NCBI RefSeq assembly: GCF_002086485.1
Contig: NZ_MVHF01000014.1
Coordinates: forward strand, 79,127 to 143,126
Reading direction: 5' to 3'
From: Mycobacterium aquaticum
GTDB lineage: Bacteria > Actinomycetota > Actinomycetes > Mycobacteriales > Mycobacteriaceae
DNA length: 64,000 nucleotides
Positions 8,076 through 16,815 of this stretch are shown here, in pieces. Position 1 is the first letter of the stretch. Every line of letters starts with the position of its first letter. The position numbers were made by a program, and so were the translations under genes. Under the pieces are notes generated by a model. That model saw nothing but the letters and a program-made list of their open reading frames with translations, was not told the DNA's origin and ran no database searches.

Positions 8076-9101
8076 TCACCGCTTCTTCGCCAGCGTCACC
8101 GCGAGAATGATGATGGCACCTTGAATAATCGCCTGTTGACTGATGTCGAGGCCGGCGAGGACTAGGCCGTTGTTGAGTAGCCCGATGAATATCGCACCGA
8201 ACACTGACCCGAGTACTCGCCCATATCCACCGAAGAGACTGGTGCCACCGAGTACCACAGCAGCGATGACAGACAGTTCGTCACCTGTCCCCCACTGATA
8301 CCGGCCGGATTGCAGACGGCCGGCATAGAGCATTCCTGCGATGCCGGCCACCACACCAGAGACGAACAGAACAGTGAAAGTGATTCGCCTAGTACGCACT
8401 CCGCTGAATCGGGCAGCAATCTCGTTGCCGCCGGTGGCAAGTACCTGGCGCCCAAATGTGGTCTTGTTCATCACGACGACACCGATAACAACAGCAGCCG
8501 CGGCCCAGATCAAAAGAGACGGTACGGGACCCAGATCGCCGGATCCGAAAACGTCGGTGAAAGTCTGGTCGAGAATGGGTTACGGCTGGAATCCGGACAT
8601 CCATTGCGCGACGCCGATGGCGACTCCCATCATGGCAAGAGTCACCAGAAACGACGGTAGCCGCACCAATGCGACGAGGCTGCCGTTGATCGCGCCCACC
8701 ACTGCGCCCGCTGCCAGTCCGCTCAACACACCCAAGACCCAACTGTCCGAAGACGATATCGTCATCGCGGTCACCACACTCGCGAGTCCTGCCGTGGCAC
8801 CGATCGACAGGTCGATTTGTGCCGCGGCGATCACAAACGTGCCTGCTACCGCCATTATCGCGATGATCGCCGTCTGCCTGACGATGTTGAGCAAGTTGCC
8901 GGGCTGAAGGAATCCGTCGTCACGGAGCATCACTGCGAAAAGTGCGAAGACTACGACGAAACCGATGTAGATGGCGAAGTCGCGCCAGTCCAGGCTGCCC
9001 GGCCAGGACCGACGGCCGGTGCGCTTCTCTGCGCGCTCGCCAACGGGCCCGGGCAGCGACGAATTCTCCTTGGTTTCTTGCTGTGTCAGTGGTGTCGACA
9101 T
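8076..9101 (-). pseudogene. ABC sugar-type permease (RbsC-like) with an in-frame stop
   Basis: A 341-codon frame for a ribose/xylose-type inner-membrane permease, broken by one TAA at 8580-8582. Before the stop the N-terminal half ends GVAQWMSGFQP. After it the same frame continues PILDQTFTDVFGSGDLG and then the family segment TTFGRQVLATGGNEIAARF. Nothing is shifted; only one codon differs. Family members usually have a tyrosine or similar residue at this point, so TAC/TAT to TAA is the simplest change. The two halves would be 173 and about 145-168 aa, and reinitiation at TTG 8511-8513 is conceivable. It lies 4 bases downstream of its ATPase gene. Either a recent inactivation or a sequencing error. 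Confidence 0.85.
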
Positions 9102-9105
9102 GAGT

Positions 9106-10629
9106 TCACACTCCTTGGATTGCCAATTGCAGGGACTCCTCGTTTGCGATATCGGCCCTGTCGAGGGTGGTTTCGATACGGCCGTGGCGCATGACGAGGA
9201 CGCGGTCGGTCACCGCGAGAAGTTCTTCGAGCTCGGACGAAATCAGCACGATCGCGGTTCCACTGTCAGCGAGATCCAGCACCAGCTGCATGATGTCGAC
9301 CTTCGACGCAATATCCACACCGGCGGTGGGCTCGTCGAGAATCAATACTTCTGGCATGATTCCGACCTCAGCGAGCGCCAGCCATTTCGAGAAGACCACC
9401 TTCTGCTGATTACCACCCGAGAGCCGGAGTACGGGCTCGTTGAGCGCACTTGCCCTGATGTTGAGCCGTTGCGCAATTCCATGACACACCTGGCGGCCCC
9501 GTCGGTCATCGAGGAAGGGCCGTCGACCAAGGTGAGACAGGCTCGGCAACAGCATGTTGGTCCGCACGCTGTGCTCGCCAACCAGACCTTCGCATTTTCG
9601 GTCCTCCGGCACGAGCATGATTCCCGCGTCGATTGCGTCCTGCGGACGGTGGGCCGGGATTGCGCGACCACGCACTCTCACTGTTCCGGACCTGCGCGGA
9701 TCGATACCGAACAGGCAGCGTGCAAGTTCTGTTCTGCCGCTGCCGATCAAACCCGCCAGCCCGACCACTTCGCCCTCGGCGACAGTGAAACTGATATCTG
9801 TCAGCTGGTCAGTGGTCATCCCGTCGAGCGACAGCACGGTGGCGGCCGTGCTGTCGGCGTATGCGGTGCGATGAAACCCATACAGGATCTCGCGGCCGAC
9901 AATCGTTTCGGCGATACGGTCCGATGAGACCGCGGCAACCTGATCGGTGAGCACCCGCCGGCCGTCACGGAGCACCGTAAGCCGATCGGCAACACGAGCT
10001 ATCTCGGCCATCCGATGACTGATGTAGATGATCGAGATGCCCTGCTGCTTAAGCCTGCCGATGAGTTCAAACAGCGTGTCAACCTCCGAGTAAGGCAGGC
10101 TTGCGGTGGGTTCATCCATCACCAGGATGCTGGCTTCCGAGCTCAGTGCCTTGGCAATTTCGGTGACCTGCCAATACCCCACCGGCAGATCGGCAACAGT
10201 TCTGCGCGGGTCGAGATGTGCGCCCATCCGGCCGAGCAGAGTTCGAGCGCGCCGGTTGATCTCGTGGTCGTCGACGAGGCCAAACCTGCGTGGCTCGCGT
10301 CCGAGGAAGATGTTGGCGGCGACAGACAGACTGGGAATGAGACTGAACTCCTGGAAAACCATGCCGATTCCGGCCTTGGTCGCATCCGCTGGTGAGTTGA
10401 TCTCAACCGGTGAGCCATCGATGCTTATGTGACCCGCATCAGGACGATGAACTCCCTGCAGGATCTTCATCAACGTCGATTTCCCTGCCCCGTTTCCTCC
10501 GAGAAGCGCATGCACCTCGCCGCGCTTGAGGTCGAAATCCACACCACGCAGAACTTCGTTGGTGCCGAATGATTTACAGACTCCCCGCATCTGGACTGCC
10601 AGGGCGGGATCGGTTGTCGTCTCGGCCAT
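9106..10629 (-). CDS. sugar-type ABC transporter ATP-binding protein (RbsA/MglA-like)
   Basis: A 507-aa protein with two tandem ATPase domains, the usual layout of ribose/galactose-type importers. Domain 1 has Walker A GGNGAGKSTLMKIL and Walker B ILVMDEPTAS. Domain 2 has a degenerate P-loop GLIGSGRTELARC, signature LSGGNQQKVVFSKWL and Walker B LILDEPTAGVD. ATG 10629 overlaps the stop of the binding-protein gene (ATGA), and I use it although the frame extends upstream. It energises uptake by the adjacent permease, whose frame is interrupted, so the importer may be dead or rely on readthrough. Confidence 0.9.
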   Translation of the reverse strand: MAETTTDPALAVQMRGVCKSFGTNEVLRGVDFDLKRGEVHALLGGNGAGKSTLMKILQGVHRPDAGHISIDGSPVEINSPADATKAGIGMVFQEFSLIPSLSVAANIFLGREPRRFGLVDDHEINRRARTLLGRMGAHLDPRRTVADLPVGYWQVTEIAKALSSEASILVMDEPTASLPYSEVDTLFELIGRLKQQGISIIYISHRMAEIARVADRLTVLRDGRRVLTDQVAAVSSDRIAETIVGREILYGFHRTAYADSTAATVLSLDGMTTDQLTDISFTVAEGEVVGLAGLIGSGRTELARCLFGIDPRRSGTVRVRGRAIPAHRPQDAIDAGIMLVPEDRKCEGLVGEHSVRTNMLLPSLSHLGRRPFLDDRRGRQVCHGIAQRLNIRASALNEPVLRLSGGNQQKVVFSKWLALAEVGIMPEVLILDEPTAGVDIASKVDIMQLVLDLADSGTAIVLISSELEELLAVTDRVLVMRHGRIETTLDRADIANEESLQLAIQGV

Positions 10630-11828
10630 CAGTACGCACCCAGCGCTTTCTGAACATCCGCCGGCGGCTCCGTGCGGTATACGGTTTTCCACGCCTCGGT
10701 CAGGTTGTGCCGGTCCACCGGCAGTGCTGGAACCTCGACGAACGGTGGTGCCGCCTTACCGATCAGGGCATAGCCTGCCAACCGGGCTTCGACGATGCCC
10801 TGCCAGTACGGCTGAGCGGCGGCGATGCCGGAAACGAAGGCTCCGCGCGCCATGTCGACGGCGACATTCGTTCCGAGGTCAATGCTGTTTACTACCAGTC
10901 GATCCCGGACAGACGACCGCGCCGCGTCGATGGCGCCCTCGCACGGCGCGTCGAACCAGCACCACACTCCGCCCAGATCCGGGTGCTTGGTGACCCAAGC
11001 GTTGACTGCCGAGCCAGCCTCGACATTCCAGTTCGGGCCTAGCAGGCCCTTTCGTCCGACAATGTCGATATCCGGATAGTCACGCTCGATCGTTTCGACG
11101 AATCCCCGTTCCCGAAGTTCATTGGTCGGCACCTGCGCAGCATGGAACAGCACGCCCACACTGCCTCGTCCGCACAACGCCTTAGCCATCTGATGCGCGT
11201 TGACAACCCCGGCGCCGTAGTTGTCTGTGGCGACGACCGATACATAGTCGGGCCCCGGCTGGAAGCTCCTCGCCGGGTTCTCCATGAACACCAGCTTGAT
11301 GCCGGCAGAAACCGCCTTGCGGTATGCCGGCGCCAAGGCCGCAGGGTCCAGCGAAGGGATCGAGACGATCACGTCCGGCCTTGCGGCGACTGCGGTTTCA
11401 ATATCGGAGAACTGTTTGGCCGGGTCGGCCTGCGCATCGCTCTGCGCGACAACGGAGATGCCCAGGTGGTCGAACTCAGATTTCAAGCCGGCGACCTGAG
11501 CTCCACTCCAACTGTCACCAGAGAAGTGCATGACAATCGCTGCTGTGGCGTTACGTCCACGTACGTGCTCGATCTCGTTGCCGGACAACTGGATCGAATC
11601 GGCAGATACGGGCGCCTCACCGTATGGCCCCAGCCCGATCACTCCGTGTGCGGTGACCGCGGCGATCGCGTCGTCATACGGCGCCGGGTCGCATTCCGGC
11701 CCGCCTGCGGCGGTCGGCGGTGGACTGCACGCCGCGCCGGCTGCGATTGCGACGAGTGCGATCGCGCACGATTCGCGAACTCGAAACGGAACGCCTCGTC
11801 GGCGTACGGGCAGGGCACATAAGGGCAT
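10629..11828 (-). CDS. ABC transporter substrate-binding lipoprotein (sugar-type)
   Basis: A 399-aa exported binding protein. The N-terminus has basic residues, a hydrophobic stretch (ALVAIAAGAAC) and a cysteine that fits a lipoprotein signal, followed by a type-1 periplasmic-binding fold (RbsB/Peripla_BP_4 class: IVSIPSLDPAALAPAYRKA, VSVVATDNYGAG). A good ribosome site (GAGGTGAG) precedes ATG 11828. It is the first gene of the importer operon, with a copy of the local operator 38-62 bases upstream. The ligand is probably a sugar, polyol or sugar acid. Confidence 0.87.
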   Translation of the reverse strand: MPLCALPVRRRGVPFRVRESCAIALVAIAAGAACSPPPTAAGGPECDPAPYDDAIAAVTAHGVIGLGPYGEAPVSADSIQLSGNEIEHVRGRNATAAIVMHFSGDSWSGAQVAGLKSEFDHLGISVVAQSDAQADPAKQFSDIETAVAARPDVIVSIPSLDPAALAPAYRKAVSAGIKLVFMENPARSFQPGPDYVSVVATDNYGAGVVNAHQMAKALCGRGSVGVLFHAAQVPTNELRERGFVETIERDYPDIDIVGRKGLLGPNWNVEAGSAVNAWVTKHPDLGGVWCWFDAPCEGAIDAARSSVRDRLVVNSIDLGTNVAVDMARGAFVSGIAAAQPYWQGIVEARLAGYALIGKAAPPFVEVPALPVDRHNLTEAWKTVYRTEPPADVQKALGAY

Positions 11829-11865
11829 GGCTCACCTCGCTGCGTGTGGATTCCGGATTCGACTG

Positions 11866-11890
11866 AGTTGCGTCGTAAATCGACGTAATA
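11866..11890. promoter_or_regulatory. operator copy 1 of the ROK-linked regulon
   Basis: On the minus strand the core reads ACGTCGA-TTT-ACGACGC, matching the strong operator at 13537-13561 at 17 of 25 positions, including the central GATTT and CGACG blocks. It lies just upstream of the importer operon. It is the most divergent of the four copies. Confidence 0.6.
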
Positions 11891-11978
11891 ATGACTTTCT
11901 TCAATCTAAATGTGGTCGGCGCCGCCGTCAACGGTCGAATGCGAACCACATCACACCCATCCGCTCCACGAACGCACG

Positions 11979-12013
11979 TCAGGCCGCAGCGGCACGGGGC
12001 CGCTGCGGCCTGA
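11979..12013 (-). terminator. perfect 15-bp hairpin after the aldehyde dehydrogenase gene
   Basis: The arms TCAGGCCGCAGCGGC and GCCGCTGCGGCCTGA are exact complements around the five-base loop ACGGG. The hairpin begins 20 bases after the dehydrogenase stop. There is no U-run, as is common for mycobacterial intrinsic terminators. It would insulate the dehydrogenase transcript from the importer operon. Confidence 0.75.
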
Positions 12014-12032
12014 CTGTCCGAAAGACTGTTAT

Positions 12033-13463
12033 TTACAACGTGATGCACTTCATCTGGGTCAAGGACAACAGTCCCTCCGGCCCGCCCTCACGGCCAAAGC
12101 CCGATTGCTTGACGCCACCGAACGGCGCCGCCAGGCACGGGAACGTCGCATTGACGACGAACACGCCGGACTGCACGCGGCGCGCCACCTCCAACCCAAC
12201 CTCGGGGTCGGAGGTGAACACCGACCCCGATAGGCCGTAACGAGAATCGTTGGCGATGTCGATCGCCTCGTCGATCGTGTCGAAGGGGATCACGCAGTAC
12301 ACCGGCCCGAAGATCTCCTGTTGAGCGACCTCCATGTCGCGCGTGACATTGGTCAGCAACGTCGGTTCGAGGAAGTACCCGTCGAATCCCGCGGGTCGTC
12401 GACCCCCATACGCGATCGTGGCCCCCTCGGCCACCGCCCGATGGATGTAGCCCTCCGCACGCTCAAGGAATCGCGGGGCAGCCAATGGGCCCCAGTTCGT
12501 TTCCGGATCAGTCGGATCACCGACCTTCAGAGCCTTCAGGCCGGCGACGAGGCCCGCGACGACCTGGTCGTGGATCTCTCGTGCTACGACGAGCCGAGTC
12601 ATGGTCAAACAGATCTGGCCGCTGTAGAGCGCCATGGCGTCGACCAACGCAGGGACGGTCACTTCCAGATCGGCGTCGGCGGCCACGATCGCTGCCGATT
12701 TGCCGCCCAGCTCGAGCACCACATTGGCTACCCGGTCAGCACAGGCGTGCATGACCGCCCGCCCGACCTCGGTACCACCCGTGAAGTGCACTGCCGCAAC
12801 GTCGTTGTGCTCCACCAGATACTGGCTGACGTCGGCATCACCCGCCAAAATGCTGAGCACACCCGCCGGAAACTCGGCCTCGGCAGCCGCGGCGGCGAAC
12901 AGATAACCCAACATCCGGCTCTCGGGAGCCAGCTTGATGATCACCGTATTGCCGGCGAGCAACGCTGGAATCATGGCCAGCGCGAACTGCATGTGGGGTC
13001 CATTGAAGGCAACGACACCCACTACCGGGCCGACCGGCTCGTGGCGCACCTCGACCTTTCCCATCGGCGTATCGCGAACCTCGACCCACGGGGCAGTGAG
13101 CGCCTCGTCGAGCGCACGGTGCCAAAACACTGACGCGTCCGTGGTCAGGGCCAAGCCATTGCCGTGCGGCATACCGGCTTCCAACGCCCACATCGCGACG
13201 ATGTCGTCGATCCTCTTGTCGAGACCGGCGCAGAACCTCGCGACTACCTCGTGCCGCTCTTCCAGGGGCAGGTCATGCCAGGCGCCGAACGACGCAACCG
13301 CACCCTCGACGGCGTCCCGCGCATCCTCGACGGAGGGACGTGGCAGCTGCGCGACGGTCTTGCCGGTGAACGGCGCGACGACGTCAGTCAGTTCGGTTCC
13401 GTGCGGTTGCACCCATCGGCTCCCGATGAACAGTTCACGTCCGTGCGGAACTTCGATATCCAT
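12033..13463 (-). CDS. aldehyde dehydrogenase family protein
   Basis: A 476-aa NAD(P)-dependent aldehyde dehydrogenase. The catalytic glutamate lies in NVVLELGGKSA and the nucleophilic cysteine in YSGQICLTMTR (about residue 283). GPVVGVVAFNGPHMQF, VHFTGGTEVG and the C-terminal APFGGVKQSGFGREGG segments support the family. It should oxidise an aldehyde intermediate of the local pathway to an acid. It is transcribed alone: an operator copy sits 74 bases upstream and a perfect hairpin follows. The substrate is unknown. Confidence 0.88.
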   Translation of the reverse strand: MDIEVPHGRELFIGSRWVQPHGTELTDVVAPFTGKTVAQLPRPSVEDARDAVEGAVASFGAWHDLPLEERHEVVARFCAGLDKRIDDIVAMWALEAGMPHGNGLALTTDASVFWHRALDEALTAPWVEVRDTPMGKVEVRHEPVGPVVGVVAFNGPHMQFALAMIPALLAGNTVIIKLAPESRMLGYLFAAAAAEAEFPAGVLSILAGDADVSQYLVEHNDVAAVHFTGGTEVGRAVMHACADRVANVVLELGGKSAAIVAADADLEVTVPALVDAMALYSGQICLTMTRLVVAREIHDQVVAGLVAGLKALKVGDPTDPETNWGPLAAPRFLERAEGYIHRAVAEGATIAYGGRRPAGFDGYFLEPTLLTNVTRDMEVAQQEIFGPVYCVIPFDTIDEAIDIANDSRYGLSGSVFTSDPEVGLEVARRVQSGVFVVNATFPCLAAPFGGVKQSGFGREGGPEGLLSLTQMKCITL

Positions 13464-13536
13464 TGCACTCCTCTTGTGGTGGCTTACTCGGCGGTGACCG
13501 CCTGATATGCACGCCGCATATCGCGCACATTCACAA

Positions 13537-13561
13537 ATATACGTTGATTTTCGACGTATAT
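13537..13561. promoter_or_regulatory. operator copy 2 (best match), between aldehyde dehydrogenase and ROK regulator
   Basis: Arms ATATACGTTGA and TCGACGTATAT flank TTT; the arms are complementary at 10 of 11 positions, and the outer eight base pairs are perfect. It sits in the divergent promoter region, 61 bases before the ROK start and 73 before the dehydrogenase start, so it could regulate both. Confidence 0.8.
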
Positions 13562-13622
13562 CGACCCCTTATTGCTGCAGCAGTGAGCAACAGAGGCTCT
13601 TCCCGCCGTATACCATCGCGCC

Positions 13623-14831
13623 ATGACCTCTTCGCACGACCGTCCGAAGCGGGTGCTCGGTCGCACAGCACGCGCAGGCGAGATCCTCGAACTGGTGCGC
13701 TCGGGTGAGGCCGAGACAGTGACGCAATTGGCCAAATCCCTCGGCGTGGCCCGGTCCACCATCAACGAGCGCATCGACCTGCTGCAGCGAATCGGGTTGC
13801 TGTCCACCGCCGGTGAGGCTACGTTCGGCCGGGGGCGGCCCGCCAACATACTCGCGTTCAACGCGAAAGCCGGTGTGACGCTTGCAGCGTTGGTCGGTAT
13901 GAGCGGAACTCTGCTGGCGATCACCGACCTCGAGGCAGGGGTGCTGTGGCGCACACAGGTACAGTTCGACATATCCCGTGGGCCTGAGGCCTTCGTCGAG
14001 CTCCTTTGCACCGAGTTCCTTGCGGCACTGACCGATCTCGATATCCCCCCATCCGACGTCTACGGTGTGGGCATCGGGGTGCCCGGAGATGTCGAAATCT
14101 CGACAGCACCGCCTGTCAGTTCGGATCTGCCCTCCCAGAAGTGGACGAATTTCCCTCTGGCCGAACGCGTATCGCAACGCCTCAATGCGCCGACATTCGT
14201 CGATCGCGATGTGAACCTGATGGCACTCGGTGAACACCGTACCGGCTGGCGCGATGCCGACGTGCTGGTGTCACTCAAAGTTGGCACGGTGGTCGCCTGC
14301 GGCTTGGTGATCGGCGAAAGCGTGGTGCGAGGCTCGTCATTGATGGTGGGCGAGATCGGCCACACCAAGCTCGCGGGAGTTGATCGTGCCTGCCTGTGTG
14401 GGAGCCGCGGTTGCCTCAATACCGTGGCCGGTGGACCGGCAATGGCCGAAGAGATTGCGGCGCAAGGCTATGACGCGCACACCGCACGAGATGTCGCCGA
14501 ACTGGCCAACGCCGGAGTGGTCCCCGCCGGAGTGGCTGTGCGCGAAGCCGGTCGGCGCGTCGGCGAGGTGATGGCAACGGTGGTCAACCTGCTGAACCCG
14601 GACGTGATCACAGTGTGGGGCTACCTCGTCGACGCCGGCGACCAATTTCTCGTTGGTATGCAGGAATCCATCTACAAGTTCGCGCTGCCCACCTCTGCGC
14701 GTGCCGTGACAATCGCCCGCGCCAGGCTCGGTGACGACGCCGGCCTGCGCGGCGCCGCACTAACCGTCATCGAGCATGCGTTGTCGGCAGATGCTGTCGA
14801 CAGACTCGTGACAACCGCACAGACCGGCTGA
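13623..14831 (+). CDS. ROK family transcriptional regulator (NagC/XylR-like)
   Basis: A 402-aa protein. The N-terminal winged helix contains AETVTQLAKSLGVARSTINE and the wing FGRGRPANIL. A ROK sugar-kinase-like domain follows, with the zinc-type motif CLCGSRGCLNTVAGG (~260-274) characteristic of ROK regulators and kinases. It probably represses the surrounding units through the 25-bp palindrome and is induced by a sugar-like effector. It is divergent from the aldehyde dehydrogenase across a 159-base region holding the best operator copy. As the only regulator in 8-21 kb it is the natural candidate, but binding is inferred. Confidence 0.88.
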   Translation: MTSSHDRPKRVLGRTARAGEILELVRSGEAETVTQLAKSLGVARSTINERIDLLQRIGLLSTAGEATFGRGRPANILAFNAKAGVTLAALVGMSGTLLAITDLEAGVLWRTQVQFDISRGPEAFVELLCTEFLAALTDLDIPPSDVYGVGIGVPGDVEISTAPPVSSDLPSQKWTNFPLAERVSQRLNAPTFVDRDVNLMALGEHRTGWRDADVLVSLKVGTVVACGLVIGESVVRGSSLMVGEIGHTKLAGVDRACLCGSRGCLNTVAGGPAMAEEIAAQGYDAHTARDVAELANAGVVPAGVAVREAGRRVGEVMATVVNLLNPDVITVWGYLVDAGDQFLVGMQESIYKFALPTSARAVTIARARLGDDAGLRGAALTVIEHALSADAVDRLVTTAQTG

Positions 14832-14949
14832 CCGCTTGGGCCAACTCCTGTCCCTTGACCGCGAAATGGGTCGAGAAAAACATCCGGTGTTCGTAATGCT
14901 CGTGGAACGCGTCCGGCGCCGGCTCCACCGAGAAGACCGGCGTCTCCTC
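14827..14949 (-). pseudogene. protein-like remnant at the 3' end of the five-gene operon
   Basis: Directly after the SDR stop, a different frame on the same strand reads about 41 codons with strong mycobacterial codon bias (nearly every third base G or C). It includes EETPVFSVEPAPDAFHEHYE and HRMFFSTHFAVKGQELAQAV. The sense-like quality ends close to the stop of the convergent ROK gene, after which the frame degrades. No convincing start codon precedes it. It looks like the truncated beginning or middle of a former sixth gene of the operon. I do not recognise the family. Confidence 0.35.
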
Positions 14950-14950
14950 A

Positions 14951-15763
14951 CTACTTTCCGGCGAAGCCTGCGTCGACAGGCAACGCCACGCCGGTGACGT
15001 AGCGCCCTTCTTCAGACGCCAGCCAGACGATGGCGTTGCTGATGTCTTCTGGTTCAAGAAGATCAACCGGCAGCGCGTTAGAGATGTTCGAATCCCATTC
15101 GGGGTGTGCGGCCAGGAAGTCGCGAATATGGTCATTGTCGAGCAGTTTCGTACGGACGCCCGTCGGGTGGATCGTATTGACCCGAATCGAGTGCTCGGCA
15201 AGCTCATTCGCCAGCGTGCGCATCAGCCCGACGACACCGTGCTTGGCGGTGACATAGTGCCCTAGGTTCACCATTCCTTTGGTGCCTGCCGACGAACTGG
15301 TTATCGCGATACACCCACCGTTACCCGCGGCGATCATCGCCGGGATCGCCGCTGAAACCGTCTTCCAGACACCGGTCAGGTTCACGCCCAGCATGTCGTT
15401 CCACTGCGCCTCGGTTATCGACCACGTATTGGGCACATAGCAGGTGAACGCCGCATTCGCGCAGATGATGTCCAGCCGTCCGAACTCCTCGACGGCGTTC
15501 TGGATGAGAGCAGAGATCGCCGCTCGGTCGCGGACATCGGCTTCGGCCGTGAGCATCCGCCGACCCAGACTCTCTACCAGTCGCTGGGTCTCCTTGAGAT
15601 CTTCGGTTGTCGCCAACGGGTAGGGTGCGGTTGCGACCTGCCCGCAGATGTCGAAGCCGACGATGTCGGCCCCTTCTTCGGCGAATCGCACAGCATGCGA
15701 ACGGCCCTGCCCGCGCGCTGCGCCCGAGATCAGGGCGACCTTGCCCTCAAGCCGACCAGCCAT
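14951..15763 (-). CDS. mycofactocin-type SDR family oxidoreductase
   Basis: A 270-aa SDR with TGxxxGxG as SGAARGQGRS and catalytic YVTAK (HYVTAKHGVVGLMRTLANEL). The inserted segment YPLATTEDLKETQRLVESLG after the nucleotide fold and the NLTGVWKTV stretch are hallmarks of the mycofactocin-coupled SDR group, whose tightly held nicotinamide is thought to be recycled by mycofactocin instead of free NAD. I start at ATG 15763 (GAAGGG seven bases before); the frame continues nine codons further. It is the last intact gene of the five-gene operon. It probably oxidises a secondary alcohol or polyol. Confidence 0.83.
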   Translation of the reverse strand: MAGRLEGKVALISGAARGQGRSHAVRFAEEGADIVGFDICGQVATAPYPLATTEDLKETQRLVESLGRRMLTAEADVRDRAAISALIQNAVEEFGRLDIICANAAFTCYVPNTWSITEAQWNDMLGVNLTGVWKTVSAAIPAMIAAGNGGCIAITSSSAGTKGMVNLGHYVTAKHGVVGLMRTLANELAEHSIRVNTIHPTGVRTKLLDNDHIRDFLAAHPEWDSNISNALPVDLLEPEDISNAIVWLASEEGRYVTGVALPVDAGFAGK

Positions 15764-15786
15764 ATGTATTCCCTTCGTTTCAGATG

Positions 15787-16809
15787 TCACTTGTTGACGC
15801 TCGGGGTGCCAAGGTCCAACTCGACGGGTACCCCACTGGACTGAGAGTCGTGAACGGCCTGCATGACTGCCACCACTGTGCGCGCCTCGGCCAATCCGGA
15901 CTGCGGTGTGCGCTTCTCCCGGACGGCGGTCACGAACTCGATGAACTGCTGTTCGAATGCGCTGTCACCGTTGATGTACGGCACGACCTGTTCACTGACG
16001 ACGAGATCTTCTCCCACCCAGAGGTTTCGGTCGTCGGTCAACCGCATGCTGCCGTCCGGGCCGTTGATGAGCCGGTCGTTGACGGGAATCCGAGTGTTCA
16101 GCGACAGGTATCCGGTACCAAGACTGCCGTCTGCGAACTCGACCAGCAGAACGGCCTCGTCTTCGCCCTCCCAGCGGTCACGCAATCGGCGGGTCTGCGC
16201 ATACACGCGTATCGGCTGGGAGCCGATGAGCCACACCATGGTGTCGATGACATGGGGCCCGTTGAGCCCCACAGCGAGGCCGCCGGCCTGCGCTGCTGAC
16301 TTCCACCAGCCGACCGCGGCATCCTCGACGTAGACACCGAGGTTGTGCACCACACTCACCGGCCCGTTCAGGGTCTGCATGCGTTGCTTGGCTTCTTGGG
16401 CGCCCGCGAAGAACCGCCGGCATTGTCCGACCATCACCGTTTTGCCCGAAGCGGCTGCCGCAGCGGCTATCTCGTCGACTTCGGCTACCGTGTTGGCCAG
16501 CGGCTTCTCGACGAGAACGTGTTTGCCGCTGTCGAGGATCGCTACCGCGAGCTCGCTGTGAAGATGGTTGGGAACAGTCAACACGATGCCGTCGATATCG
16601 TCGGCGGACAGGATCTCGTCGAAATCATGTACCGCTCGTTGCGCGCCGTAGCGCAACGCTAGTTCTTCCGTGCGCTCTCGCTCCTGGGGCAGGCCGGCGA
16701 CCGCAACGAGCTGCGCCTCACCTTTGGACGCAGCGATAGCTTCGAGATGCGCCGTCGCGATCCGGCCGGGGCCGACGAGTGCAACACGCATTATGTTGTT
16801 GTCAGACAT
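15787..16809 (-). CDS. Gfo/Idh/MocA family oxidoreductase
   Basis: A 340-aa protein. The Rossmann N-terminus has VALVGPGRIATAHLEAI, then VLTVPNHLH and HVLVEKPLANTVAEVDE, the EKP motif with the catalytic lysine. The C-terminal half fits the family's beta-sheet substrate domain, including GPHVIDTMVW. Relatives oxidise or reduce sugars, inositols and sugar derivatives with NAD(P). It is fourth in the operon, 6 bases after the Tm-1-like gene, and supports a carbohydrate or polyol substrate for the island. Confidence 0.87.
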   Translation of the reverse strand: MSDNNIMRVALVGPGRIATAHLEAIAASKGEAQLVAVAGLPQERERTEELALRYGAQRAVHDFDEILSADDIDGIVLTVPNHLHSELAVAILDSGKHVLVEKPLANTVAEVDEIAAAAAASGKTVMVGQCRRFFAGAQEAKQRMQTLNGPVSVVHNLGVYVEDAAVGWWKSAAQAGGLAVGLNGPHVIDTMVWLIGSQPIRVYAQTRRLRDRWEGEDEAVLLVEFADGSLGTGYLSLNTRIPVNDRLINGPDGSMRLTDDRNLWVGEDLVVSEQVVPYINGDSAFEQQFIEFVTAVREKRTPQSGLAEARTVVAVMQAVHDSQSSGVPVELDLGTPSVNK

Positions 16810-16815
16810 GAACTC

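Noticed and set aside
13488..13502. GGCGGTGACCGCC palindrome upstream of the aldehyde dehydrogenase considered as an operator
   Set aside because: It occurs once, is typical of GC-rich background, and has no counterpart before the other regulon genes.
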